Positions 1-8,111 of a DNA stretch of 27,295 nt are shown here, piece after piece. The DNA is taken from positions 1 through 27,295 of the forward strand of contig JADJSZ010000099.1 in NCBI GenBank assembly GCA_016711405.1, read 5' to 3'. The stretch's first letter is position 1; every line of letters starts with the position of its first letter. The position numbers and the translations under genes were made by a program. The notes under the pieces are model-generated. The model was not told where the DNA came from. It did not search any database and saw only the letters and a program-made list of their open reading frames with translations. The DNA comes from Candidatus Hadersleviella danica. Its GTDB lineage: Bacteria > Chloroflexota > Anaerolineae > Promineifilales > Promineifilaceae.

Positions 1-2
1 GC

Positions 3-383
3 TTCAAGTCTGGGCGGTACTTCATTATTTCTCAAGTATTGCAAGCCATTCGTTTAGAAATTGCGGGGCTTGCTGAGGTAGACCCATTTGATGTCTTTGC
101 CTTTTACTGGCGGGTATTGTTCCCCAACTAACTTTGGAGAACAAAAACCCCACATTGAGATGATTGTCCGTGATGGTCGAGAATTGGGGCTTATACGTCC
201 ATCACGCCGCATTCGCATTGAAGCACCAATTATTCCTGAAGATAAATTCGTCCATTGCCTGAGGGACAAGGTTGGTTCTGATGGCCTCGTTATGCTCAGC
301 GCAAAGGGACTATTTCTTATTTCCCATCTGATTTTAGGTTTTGGGAAACTTTTCAGCCTCCAACTACGGTTACTTCTACGTAA
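3..383 (+). CDS. 3' fragment of an unrecognised protein, frame broken twice
   Basis: A coding trace enters from the left edge and runs for about 126 residues if two single-base breaks are repaired. The first segment (from base 3) reads through FAFYWRVLFP, then one extra C in the cccc run near 123-126 moves it to the frame reading NFGEQKPHIEMIVRDG. A missing base near 283 then moves it back to the frame reading RYAQRKGTISYFPSDFRFWE, which ends at the TAA at 381-383. The composition (many W, F, R and mixed charges) looks protein-like in these segments and not in the alternatives. I do not recognise the family. It converges with the P-loop kinase gene, leaving about 40 bases between stops. It could also be a decaying gene; a non-coding origin is less likely. 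Confidence 0.4.
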
Positions 384-424
384 GAATTGAATTGTTGGAG
401 CAAATGCCACAAGGGTTGCCCCTA

Positions 425-936
425 CTAAGCCAAATAAGGTTGCTTGCGCAAATACAAGAAAATCTTGTAGGCCGTCTCATCGGGGAAGGCATTGCTGGTA
501 TCTATTGTTATTTCCGGCCGCAATGGGTGGCTCATAAACCCCCGTAAAAGCAGAGCAAATTGTTCTCCCGCAACCGCTCTTGCTCTATTTCTGAGTCGCA
601 AAACAGGTAGACCTCGGTAAGGTGCGGCACCATGTGGCGCAAGGTATCGCGGTAACGCCGCTCATTGGCTGTGGCCGCAATGAGGACATTTTGCCCCTGC
701 TTGGCCAGCCATGCCGCCCACTGGGCAATCACCCCATACAGCCATTCGCTTTCATCCACCGTGTGGTTGGGCGAGGGGGTTAGAAGCGGCCGTAATTCGT
801 CTGTATCCAGAATGAGTGACGGGATGCCGCGCTTGGCCAATAAGGTTTGCAGAGCCTTGGCGGCCGTGCTTTTGCCAGCGGTGGGCAAGCCTGTCATCCA
901 GACCACAAATCCTGTTTGCGGTAGTATCGTGGTCAT
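425..936 (-). CDS. APS-kinase-like P-loop kinase (CysC-type fold), one frameshift
   Basis: The start ATG at 936 follows a GGAGG ribosome site about 6 bases upstream. The N-terminus carries a Walker A, GLPTAGKST at residues 16-24, matching the GLSGAGKST style of adenylylsulfate kinase. LDTDELR follows where CysC has LDGDNVR, then a conserved NERRYRD segment. The uninterrupted frame stops at 532 after 134 residues. Adding one G to the ggg run (ccc at 567-569 on the + strand) restores a C-terminus reading PLRPEITIDTS and ending at the stop at 425-427, giving about 171 residues. CysC enzymes phosphorylate adenosine-5'-phosphosulfate to PAPS in the cytoplasm. Here the FTGI-type substrate segment is not evident and no sulfate genes are adjacent, so the substrate is uncertain and another small molecule is possible. 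The frame break is most likely a homopolymer error. Confidence 0.7.
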
Positions 937-953
937 AAATCCTCCAAAAGATT

Positions 954-989
954 AGACCTGACAAGCTCACAAGCCCATCAGGTCTTTTT
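954..989. promoter_or_regulatory. Hairpin with T-run ahead of the P-loop kinase
   Basis: AGACCTGA (954-961) pairs perfectly with TCAGGTCT (978-985) around a 16-base loop. Five T residues follow on the + strand (985-989), the form of an intrinsic terminator for + transcription. On the - strand the same stem falls in the leader of the kinase gene, about 20 bases before its start, next to the GGAGG site. It could therefore insulate the gene or affect its translation. No + strand gene ends nearby, so its role is unclear. Confidence 0.4.
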
Positions 990-1126
990 ACCACAGTTGA
1001 TATGGAGGATTGTAGCACGGCCGTTTTCTCCCCTTGGGCGATAAATGTCACCCGTCTGCTGTGTGAAAGCTCATCAAAAGCCCCACCCCCATTGAAAACA
1101 AAAAAGCGGTGTATGCCATTATTCGA

Positions 1127-1184
1127 GTAAATAGTAAGTAGTAAATAGTGAGTAGTTTCCCGCTCACTGCTCACAACCACTCAT
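1127..1184. repeat. Degenerate 7-base tandem repeat array
   Basis: Units GTAAATA, GTAAGTA, GTAAATA and GTGAGTA follow one another at exactly 7-base spacing from 1127 to 1154. A second, partly reverse-complementary arm, with CGCTCAC and TGCTCAC, follows at 1161-1174. It belongs to the family of heptamer arrays found in most spacers of this window. Confidence 0.75.
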
Positions 1185-1325
1185 ATCACAGAAATTGTCT
1201 TAAACTGTCATTCCAGCGAGCGTGGCAAAGCCAAGGCGAGACCTTGATGAACCCAAACCCCGGCAATTCCCACTCGAAACAAGATTGACACACAAGCAGG
1301 CCACAAATCCCAACCCCCTCTATCT

Positions 1326-4300
1326 CTATCCTCTCTCCTCCCCCACATACGTCTCCGGCTTCATCGAAATCACCTGACTGGCACTATCCTCCCCCATCGT
1401 AATCCCATAAATCGTCTGCGCCGCCTGCACCGTGCCCCGATTGTGCGTAATCACAATAAACTGGCTCTTCTGGCTCAGCTCCTGCAACACCTCCCGAAAG
1501 CGGGTCACATTCGCCTCATCCAGCGCCGCATCCACCTCATCCATCATGCAAAACGGCGTGGGCGACACGGTGAGCAGGGCGAAAATGAGCGACGCGGGTC
1601 AGCGACCGCTCCCCACCCGAGAGCAGAGCCAACCCCTGCGGCCGTCGCCCCGGCAACTGCGCGATAATATCCACCCCACTAATCGTCAAATCATCGGGAT
1701 CCGTTAGTAGTAATTCGGCCGAGCCACCCCCAAACAGCCGCTGAAACATCCCCCCAAACACGGCGTTCACCTTCGTCACCGTCTCCGCAAACGCCTTCGA
1801 GGTCAGCTCATCCAACTCCTCAATCACTCGGCGCAAATGGCCATCGGCCGCTTCCAAATCGGCCAACTGTTGCTCCAAAAAGTCGTGCCGGGTCTGCAAC
1901 TCCTCATATTCGGCGGGGGCATCGGGGTTGATGGCTCCCATGCGGCTTAACTGGTTGCGGCGTGATTGGATACTCTCCTCGAGGTCATTGGGCAACTCCG
2001 CCACCTATCCATCTTCAACAACTGCGTACTCCAATCTTGCCGCCGCTGGCGCACCCGCTGGATTTGTTGCTCAAGCTGGGTCAGCGTCGTGCGCCGGCTG
2101 TCCGTAATCGCCCGACGGCCGTCCACCACCGCCCGCACACTCCCAATTTGCTGGCGCAATCCCTGCCGCTGTTGCTCCGCCTCGGTGATGGGCAGGCTGG
2201 CCAATTGGGTGCGCGCCTCGGCCAACTCCGCCTCCGCCTTGTGGGCGATGGCCAACTGGTCGCCCATCTGCCCCTGCAAAGCGGCGATTTTTTGGCCAAG
2301 CTGGGCAATCTCGGCCGCTTGTCCTTCCTGTTGGCGCACTGCAAAGCGCACCTGTTGCGTCATTTTGTCCGCTTCCCGCTGGGCGCGGGTCAGCCGTTGC
2401 CCCGCCTCGTTTTCCAGCCCCGCCAGCCGCCGCTCCTCACGGCCGAGGTCATCCATTTGCCGTTGCACATCGCGCAACTGGGTCTGCGTTTCTCCCGCCA
2501 CCTCATCCAACTCCCCAAACTGGTCTTGCAGTTGGTCGAGTGCGGCCGTGGCCGTGCGCCACTCTGCCTCCCGCGCCAACACACTCGTCTGCCCATCCGT
2601 GCGTGGCAACTCCACCAGCCCATTGGCGTGGGCAATAAACCCCTCGGGGGCCACGGCCGCTGTGCCCGCTGGCAACTCGGGCTGGATGGCTCGCGCCGCC
2701 GCCGCATCCGCCACGAGAAGCAAGCCACTCAGCAACGCCTCGGCCGCTGGTCGCACCCGCTCATCCGTACAACGCACCACCTCCACCGCCCAAACACCAT
2801 TCAGGCTCGTAGGTGCGACTTTAGTCGTCTCTTTTGTGTTCATCAAAGCTAAGGTTTGAGCAGGAGCCTTCCCCCGCACCAACCGCCACAAATTCTCCTC
2901 ATCCGCCACCAGCAAGGTCGTCAAACGGCCGTGCAAAGCCACCTCCACCACCCGCTGGTACTCAGCCGGGATGTCCAAAAAGTGGGCCAACTGCCCCAGC
3001 AGATGCACCTCCTTGCCCACCTTCACCTCGGGCTGACGCATCTTGTCCAGCATCTCCGTTTGCGCCTGCTGGCGGGCAATTTTGGTTTGCAATTGGTTGA
3101 GCGCCGTGCGCTGTTCCTCCTGCGTGCGGCGCATTTTTTTGAGTTCTCCCTCGAGTGTGCGCCGCTCTTCGACCAATTTGTGCCTCTGCTCGCGCAACTC
3201 GGCCGCCGAATTTTCGGCCGCTTGCACGGCCGCCAACAGCTTGCCCTCCTGCTGGCGCAACCCGTCCAACTCCGCCTCATTTTGGATGGCCGCCTGTCGT
3301 TCGGCCAACCGCTCTTGGAGCTGGCTCTGTTGCCCCTCGGCCGTGGCCACCGCTTTTTGCGCCGCTTGCACCGCCTGCTCCAGCCGTTGCACCGCCTGCT
3401 TGCCGTGGTTGATGGCCGCTTGGGTCTGCTCAAAGCTGGCCTCGAAGTGGCGCAATTCGTTTTGGTGCTGGTTCAGCTCTTCCTGCGCGGCCGTTAAATC
3501 GGCCACGGCCAGCTCTAGTTCTTGTTGGGCGCGTTGCTGGTGTGTTTCCAGTTCGGGCAGTTCGTCGCTCGTTTCGGCCAGTTGCCGCTCGAGGGCGGCG
3601 CGGCGTTCCCGCCAAATGGCCACCTCACGGCCGAGTTTGTCCACCCGCTCGCGCAACTCGTCCCGCTCGGCTTGTTGGGCTTGGACGGCCGTTTGCACCT
3701 CGTGCAACTGTTGGCGCACAGTGTCCCCCTCCCCCTGCAAGGCCACCAATTTGTCCCGCGCCTTTTGCCACGATTGTTCGGCGAGGGCGGCCGTTTGGCG
3801 CCGCTCGCGCAGGAGCTTTTTGGCCTGCTCCCACTGGTAGCCATACCAGATGCGCAACAGGTGGCGCAAGTCGTCTACCACTTGTTGGTAGCTTTGGGCA
3901 CGGCTGGCCTGCCGCTTGAGCGAGGCAAGGCGCGGCCGAATCTCGCCCAAAATGTCGTTGACGCGCAACAAGTTGGCTTGGGTTTCTTGCAGTTTGCGCA
4001 GGGTGCTGGCGCGTTTGCTCTTGTAATGGCTTGTCCCGCCTCCTCGAACAGGGCGCGGCGTTCGTCCGCTTTGAGCGACAACGCTTGGTCTATCAGCCCT
4101 TGGCCAATAATGGTGTAGGTTTGTTCGGCCAGCCCCGCTTTGGCCAGCAGGTCGCTGATGTCCATCCTGCGCACTTTTTGGCCGTTGAGCAAATACTCGT
4201 TTTCGCCAGAGCGGTAGGCGCGGCGGGAGATTTCGACTTCGGCATATTCAATGGGCAACCAGCCGTCGCTGTTGTCGAGGGTGAGGGTGGCTTGGGCCAT

Positions 4301-4528
4301 GCCGGCGCGGGCGCGTTTTTGGCTCCCAGCGAAGATCATGTCGGTGGTTTTTTTGCCGCGCAGGGTGGAGTAGCTTTGTTCGCCGAGCACCCAGCGCACG
4401 GCATCGGCGACGTTGCTTTTGCCGCTCCCGTTGGGGCCGACAACGGCCGTGATGCCGTCGTCAAACACAAATTCGGTTTTGCTGGCGAAGGTTTTGTACC
4501 CTTGCAGAACGAGTTTTTTGAGTTTCAT
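1326..4528 (-). CDS. smc: Chromosome segregation protein SMC, three frame breaks
   Basis: This ABC-type ATPase of the condensin complex organises and segregates chromosomes with ScpA and ScpB. The start ATG at 4528 opens MKLKKLVLQGYKTF. Walker A, GPNGSGKSN, is at residues 31-39. A long Glu/Gln/Arg-rich coiled coil follows, with a central hinge near VDIPAEYQRVVEVALHGR-type sequence around 2900-3000. The signature LLSGGERSLT (about 1620) and Walker B FCMMDEVDAALDEAN close the C-terminal head. The frame is broken near 4025, 2005 and 1591; at each site one missing base restores the family sequence (YKSKR, VAELPNDLEE, LIFALLTVSPTPF). Reconstructed length is about 1068 residues, slightly shorter than the usual 1150-1200, so the arms may be short. 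The stop TAG lies inside a GATAGAG repeat. scpA and scpB are not in the window. Confidence 0.93.
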
Positions 4529-4534
4529 AGGGGG

Positions 4535-4620
4535 AGATAGAGGGGAGAGATAGAGATAGAGGGGGTATTAGACGACTGAACGAGGATATTTCCCTCTATC
4601 TCTATCTTCAATTTCTATCT
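4535..4620. repeat. GATAGAG-type array forming a 15-bp perfect stem, upstream of smc
   Basis: GATAGAGATAGAGGG at 4549-4563 is exactly reverse-complementary to CCCTCTATCTCTATC at 4592-4606. Further degenerate copies lie at 4535-4548 and 4607-4620. The left part abuts the smc start, so the smc mRNA leader would be the pyrimidine-rich strand. The same motif occurs at the smc 3' end (about 1316-1335) and around 11600 and 11800. Confidence 0.8.
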
Positions 4621-4640
4621 GCTTTGTTTTATGGGGGGTT

Positions 4641-5633
4641 TTAGTTGGCAAATGCAATTTCAACATAGCCGACTAAAATTTTGCGGCGTTTATCGGCCGC
4701 TAGTCCAAATGTGCTTTGCTCATCGGGCCAAACGTGAATGCGCCATTGGTACATTTTTTCTTTCAGATGATACTCGAAGATGCGAATTTGTCCGTCAGGG
4801 CACTTGAATTGGCGTAAATGGCCATATTGTTGCATCGTTGCATCTGGCGCCTGAATTGGGAATTTTTGCCACCGATAAAAGCGGTATTAGCTTCCCATTG
4901 CTTTGACAGTAATTTTCAAAGTCAACAGGCGATTCACAATTTTGCGGAAGAGAGCATCATTTGCTTTGAGTTCTTTGATTTGCTTTTGCGCCTCTGCACA
5001 AAAAATGAGGTGGGGGTAGAGGGTGGCCGCTTTTTGGAGGAGATCACGGCCGTTGCGGACACTGGTTTTCAGCCGTTCTTCAATCCATACCTTCTGCTGT
5101 TGCAAATGGGCTGGCTGGCTGATATGCCCCACCTGTGGCTCACTCTCTTGCTCGGCAAAATCCTCCCCCTCTTCCAGTTCGACGAATTCTCGGCAAAACA
5201 AGGCGATGGTATCTGTTTGCCAATGCTCATTGCCCGTGGGCAAGCTAATGGCCAATGATTCAAGCTGATGTGCCGCCCCTAACCCATGGGCAGGGTGGCC
5301 TTGGTAGAGATATTCGAGGAGCGGGTTGCCTTGCTGATTTTCGGGAAACTCTTGAATGCGGCTTAAACGGGCGAACTTTTCTTCCACACTCAGGCGCAAT
5401 TCCCACGAAAATTCGTCATCTTGGAGCCAATCCCGCAAGGTGTACTCTGCGGTGAGGTAGATTTGGGCAGGGTGGTGATAGGTTCGCAACCCAGCAAGGT
5501 TTTCTTGTTCGGCCAACTTAATCAGTTTGTTGAACTCAAATAGCCATTGGTTGGCTTCGTGTTTGGTGGCGGTTGACGGCCGAAAATCGGCCGAGGTAGA
5601 CAGTTCATTAAACACCACATAGATATTGCTCAT
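4641..5633 (-). CDS. Third protein of the DUF262/ATPase cassette, unnamed family, frame broken near the C-terminus
   Basis: The start ATG at 5633 lies 2 bases after the ATPase stop (TAAGCATG), with GGAGG about 10 bases upstream; translation is coupled. The unbroken part is 248 residues, soluble, acidic and Gln-rich, with no membrane segment and no catalytic motif that I recognise. It stops at 4887, but a clear protein continuation follows in shifting frames. Single missing bases near 4917, 4900 and 4856 would join LENYCQS, WEANTAFIGGKNSQF and QAPDATMQQYGHLRQFKCPDG. That leads into FEYHLK and WRIHVWPDEQ, then KILVGYV near the end. The last residues may be in yet another frame (near 4660). The sum is one protein of about 330 residues, not a 248-residue protein plus a 64-residue neighbour. 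The C-terminal part (FEYHLK, WRIH, KILVGYV) recalls small companion proteins of AAA ATPase systems, from memory only. Function is unknown; its place in the cassette suggests an effector or adaptor. Confidence 0.6.
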
Positions 5634-5635
5634 GC

Positions 5636-6773
5636 TTAACCCCCTCCGTACAGCAATTGGTCTAGGCTATTTTTCCACTCATCAAAGAATTGTTTGGGCC
5701 AGTAATCCAGCCGCCCTTCTTCGTCTAATTCAGGGGTATCTACTATCACATCCAAACCGTTTTCTGCTTTTTGGAAGAAGTGAAGGCCACCTCATCGGGT
5801 TGAACGAGTTTGTTTTGGTTGCCACCCGAATGCCATTCATAATATGGTCGCTATGCGTTTCTAAAATCACCTGCACCCCTGCTTGGGCGGCGCGTGCCAT
5901 CAATTGGCCCATCTGTGATTGCCCTCTGGGGTGCAGATGGGCTTCGGGGTTTTCTAGCAACACCAATCCCCCCGGCTCCGAAGCGAGCAAGGCGATGAGG
6001 ACGGGCAAGGTGTAGCTGATGCCAAACCCGACATTGGTGGCGCGGAATGTGGGCGTGCCCGCAAAACCATAGCGGATGTTCATCAAGTCCATATCGGCAT
6101 GGGGGCGCAAATCAATTTGGGTGCCGGGGCTGATTTCGCCCATCCATGCTGTGACTTGGGCACGCAACGAGGGGGCGTTTTCGCTGGGATGGTGCAGGGC
6201 GGGGTGAACGGATTTCTTTTCCCATGCGCTTAGAAAATGGGGGGCATATTCCCCCCCTGCACCCAATTGGTTGCGTTGGCTGACCATATAATCAGACATG
6301 GGCATGGTGGTGCGGGGGCCAATGCGTTCGGCTTTGAGGTAGTGGAATTGCTTATCGCCAAACAGGGCGGTGTGGTAGATATGGGGGTTTGCTTCTGATG
6401 AGGGAAGAGGTAGAGGCGTGAGGACATCGGCCGTGCCTGAATCATATTCGTACCGCCAATCCCCTTGCCCTTGGATGGCATGGTTTAGCAGAATAGTCAA
6501 CTCAGACTGGCTGGGCAAATAATCGTTGCGGTCTATAAACACATCTCGCCCCGTGCCACGGTTAATTAAATCGCCGTTGAGAATGAGTTGGAGATGGTTG
6601 TCACTCTCGCTATTCGCATCTCTGCCTAAGTAGGATTGGCGCAAGAGGAGCAGTGCTTGCAGAGTGGAGGATTTGCCCACGCCGTTGAGGCCAGAGAGGA
6701 GGGTCAACGGCCGTAGCTCAATATCCAAATGGCGAAACGCCTTAAAATGAATAAGTTGTAATTCGTTATACAT
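5636..6773 (-). CDS. AAA/ABC-type ATPase with DUF3696-like C-terminus, two frame breaks
   Basis: The chosen start is ATG at 6773 (MYNELQLIHFKAF), with AGGA about 10 bases upstream; a TTG 13 codons earlier also keeps frame but is less likely. Walker A GLNGVGKSS is at residues 28-36. A conserved NVGFGISYTLPVL segment is followed by Walker B LLENPEAHLHPRGQ and the ETHSDHIMNGIR block. This is the layout of single-head SMC/OLD-like ATPases of the AAA_21/DUF3696 group. The unbroken frame drifts into nonsense after VATKTN. One missing A in the tttt run at 5814-5817 and one missing base near 5785 restore LVQPDEVAF, FFQKAENGLDVIVDT, and a tail ending LDQLLYGGG at the stop 5636-5638. The start overlaps the DUF262 stop by 8 bases (ATGTATAA). 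Such ATPases commonly power or trigger defence effectors; the specific activity here is inferred. Confidence 0.8.
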
Positions 6774-8024
6774 GGTCAATCGTTTCCTGAATAATGCGGC
6801 CGATTTGTTCAAAACGGTATTTCACCCGTCGCGTTGTACCCGTGCCGTAAGAAATGGCGGCGATAAACTCGCTGTCATCCATTAAATTCACAAATTTTTC
6901 CTCAGCGTCTTTTTACGGGCTTTTAACTGGGCTAGATCTTCATCTGTGCATTGGTCTAAATTAACCGTCCATACTTCTAAAAGGGCTTTGCTGACGCGGT
7001 AACGGCCGCCACTGCCCGATGGCTTGCGGAAGGTTTCTTCGCCAAACAAAGCGTAGGCGGCCTGCATGGTGCGGGTAAATTGCGCCTGCATTTTTTCCAG
7101 ATACGCGGGTTCTTTTTTGCCCAAAATATTGAGTTGCTTCATGTGTTGATTCAGAAAGGTATCTAAATCATCACGGCCGCTGTAATCCGTATAATCCCGC
7201 ATTCCATACGTTTCACGCAGGTACGCCGATTTAGATTGAAAAGCAAAAAAGCGCAACACACACTCCCTATCCGCCATACGCAAAGTTCCAACCCCCCTAT
7301 CGGTGGCCTGCAAAAACGGCTCCGATTCAGCTAATTCTTGCAACAAGGCGGTGGCTGGCCCAAGGTTGAGCGCATGGCGAATTTCTTGGGTGGTAAGTGG
7401 TATACCACCTGTGTTGATACGATTGAAGATATTAAATTTAACTTGGTCAGGGGTTCCCTTTTTGACCAAATAGACAATGACTTGGGTTTCTTCAATGCGT
7501 CGTTGCAAAACACGGGGCAGTTCATCATAGGTTTTGCCCTCAAATTCTTTCCAAAATTCTAAATTTTTAAGCCGCAATGTTTTCTCCACCACAAAACGTT
7601 TGATGGTGGTTAACCGTTGCAAGCCGTCTATGACAATCCACAAATCGGAAAAATCGTTGTCTTCGCTGAGGTAAAACACGGGCAAGGGAATGCGAATCAT
7701 CATGGATTCTATCAGGCGGCTTTGGGCTTCATCTTTCCAAATGCCTGCCATACGCTGAAAATCAGGGCGCAATAAAATCCCTTCACGCCCATCACTCGCC
7801 TCGTTGTCGCGGATGCGCGCAATGAGTTGCCCGACAGTCATCGGCCGTGTTTCGATATTGATTTTGGCTGGGTCAAACGGCTGAATATCGTTTTCGGCCG
7901 TACTACCTTCACTTTCCGTTTCTACCCCATCTAACGTGGCAAAAGCCTCATCAAAAGGGGAAAAACGTTGGTCGTCGGTCTGTAACATGGGATTTGCTGG
8001 CTCAAAAGTGGTATTGATAGACAT
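6766..8024 (-). CDS. DUF262 (ParB/GmrS-type) protein, one frame break
   Basis: An in-frame ATG lies at 8036, but the one at 8024 (MSINTTFEP) has GGAG 6 bases ahead and is preferred. The DUF262 hallmark is IDGLQRLTTI (the usual DGQQR with Leu replacing the first Gln) at about residues 136-145 counted from the upstream ATG. LLRPDFQR precedes it, and FNRINTGG follows at about 204-211. This fold is used by GmrS, BrxU and SspE for nucleotide-dependent DNA restriction. The unbroken frame ends at 6888 with LRKNL. Adding one A to the ttttt run at 6910-6914 gives a family-like tail (FVNLMDDSEFIAAISYGTG, then RFEQIGRIIQE) ending in the TAA at 6766-6768. No HNH motif was found, so this chain alone may not be the nuclease. 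It is the first gene of the cassette; the promoter would lie in 8037-8111. Confidence 0.85.
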
Positions 8025-8111
8025 AAGCATCTCCATTTACTCTGGGCGGGAATTATAACAGATTATGTGTACTACAGCGGATTGGGTAAGGAACGGTTTT
8101 TCCTCCGTCCC

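Larger units (their letters stand above)
937..1325. other. Spacer between the P-loop kinase and smc, no gene seen
   Basis: No convincing coding sequence was found here. It holds a hairpin (954-985), a heptamer repeat array (1127-1184), and around 1207-1240 a stretch starting TGTCATTCCAGCGAGCG. That stretch resembles a widespread intergenic element of the TGTCATTCTGAGCGAAG kind; the resemblance is from memory and unchecked. Just before smc lies a CT-rich run, CCTCTATCTCTATCC, the same motif that flanks the other end of smc. Confidence 0.55.

Noticed and set aside
54..410. A 118-residue - strand frame at the left edge
   Set aside because: It is Ser/Arg/Pro-rich without features, while the + strand frames give a better protein when joined.
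752..1180. A 142-residue - strand frame overlapping the P-loop kinase start
   Set aside because: It covers the heptamer array and the hairpin and overlaps the kinase N-terminus in another frame; no family resemblance.
1962..4540. Several long + strand reading frames antisense to smc (up to about 300 residues)
   Set aside because: They mirror the GC-biased codons of the SMC coiled coil and give Leu/Arg/Pro- or Ser/Cys/Trp-rich nonsense; the SMC frame carries Walker A, signature and Walker B.
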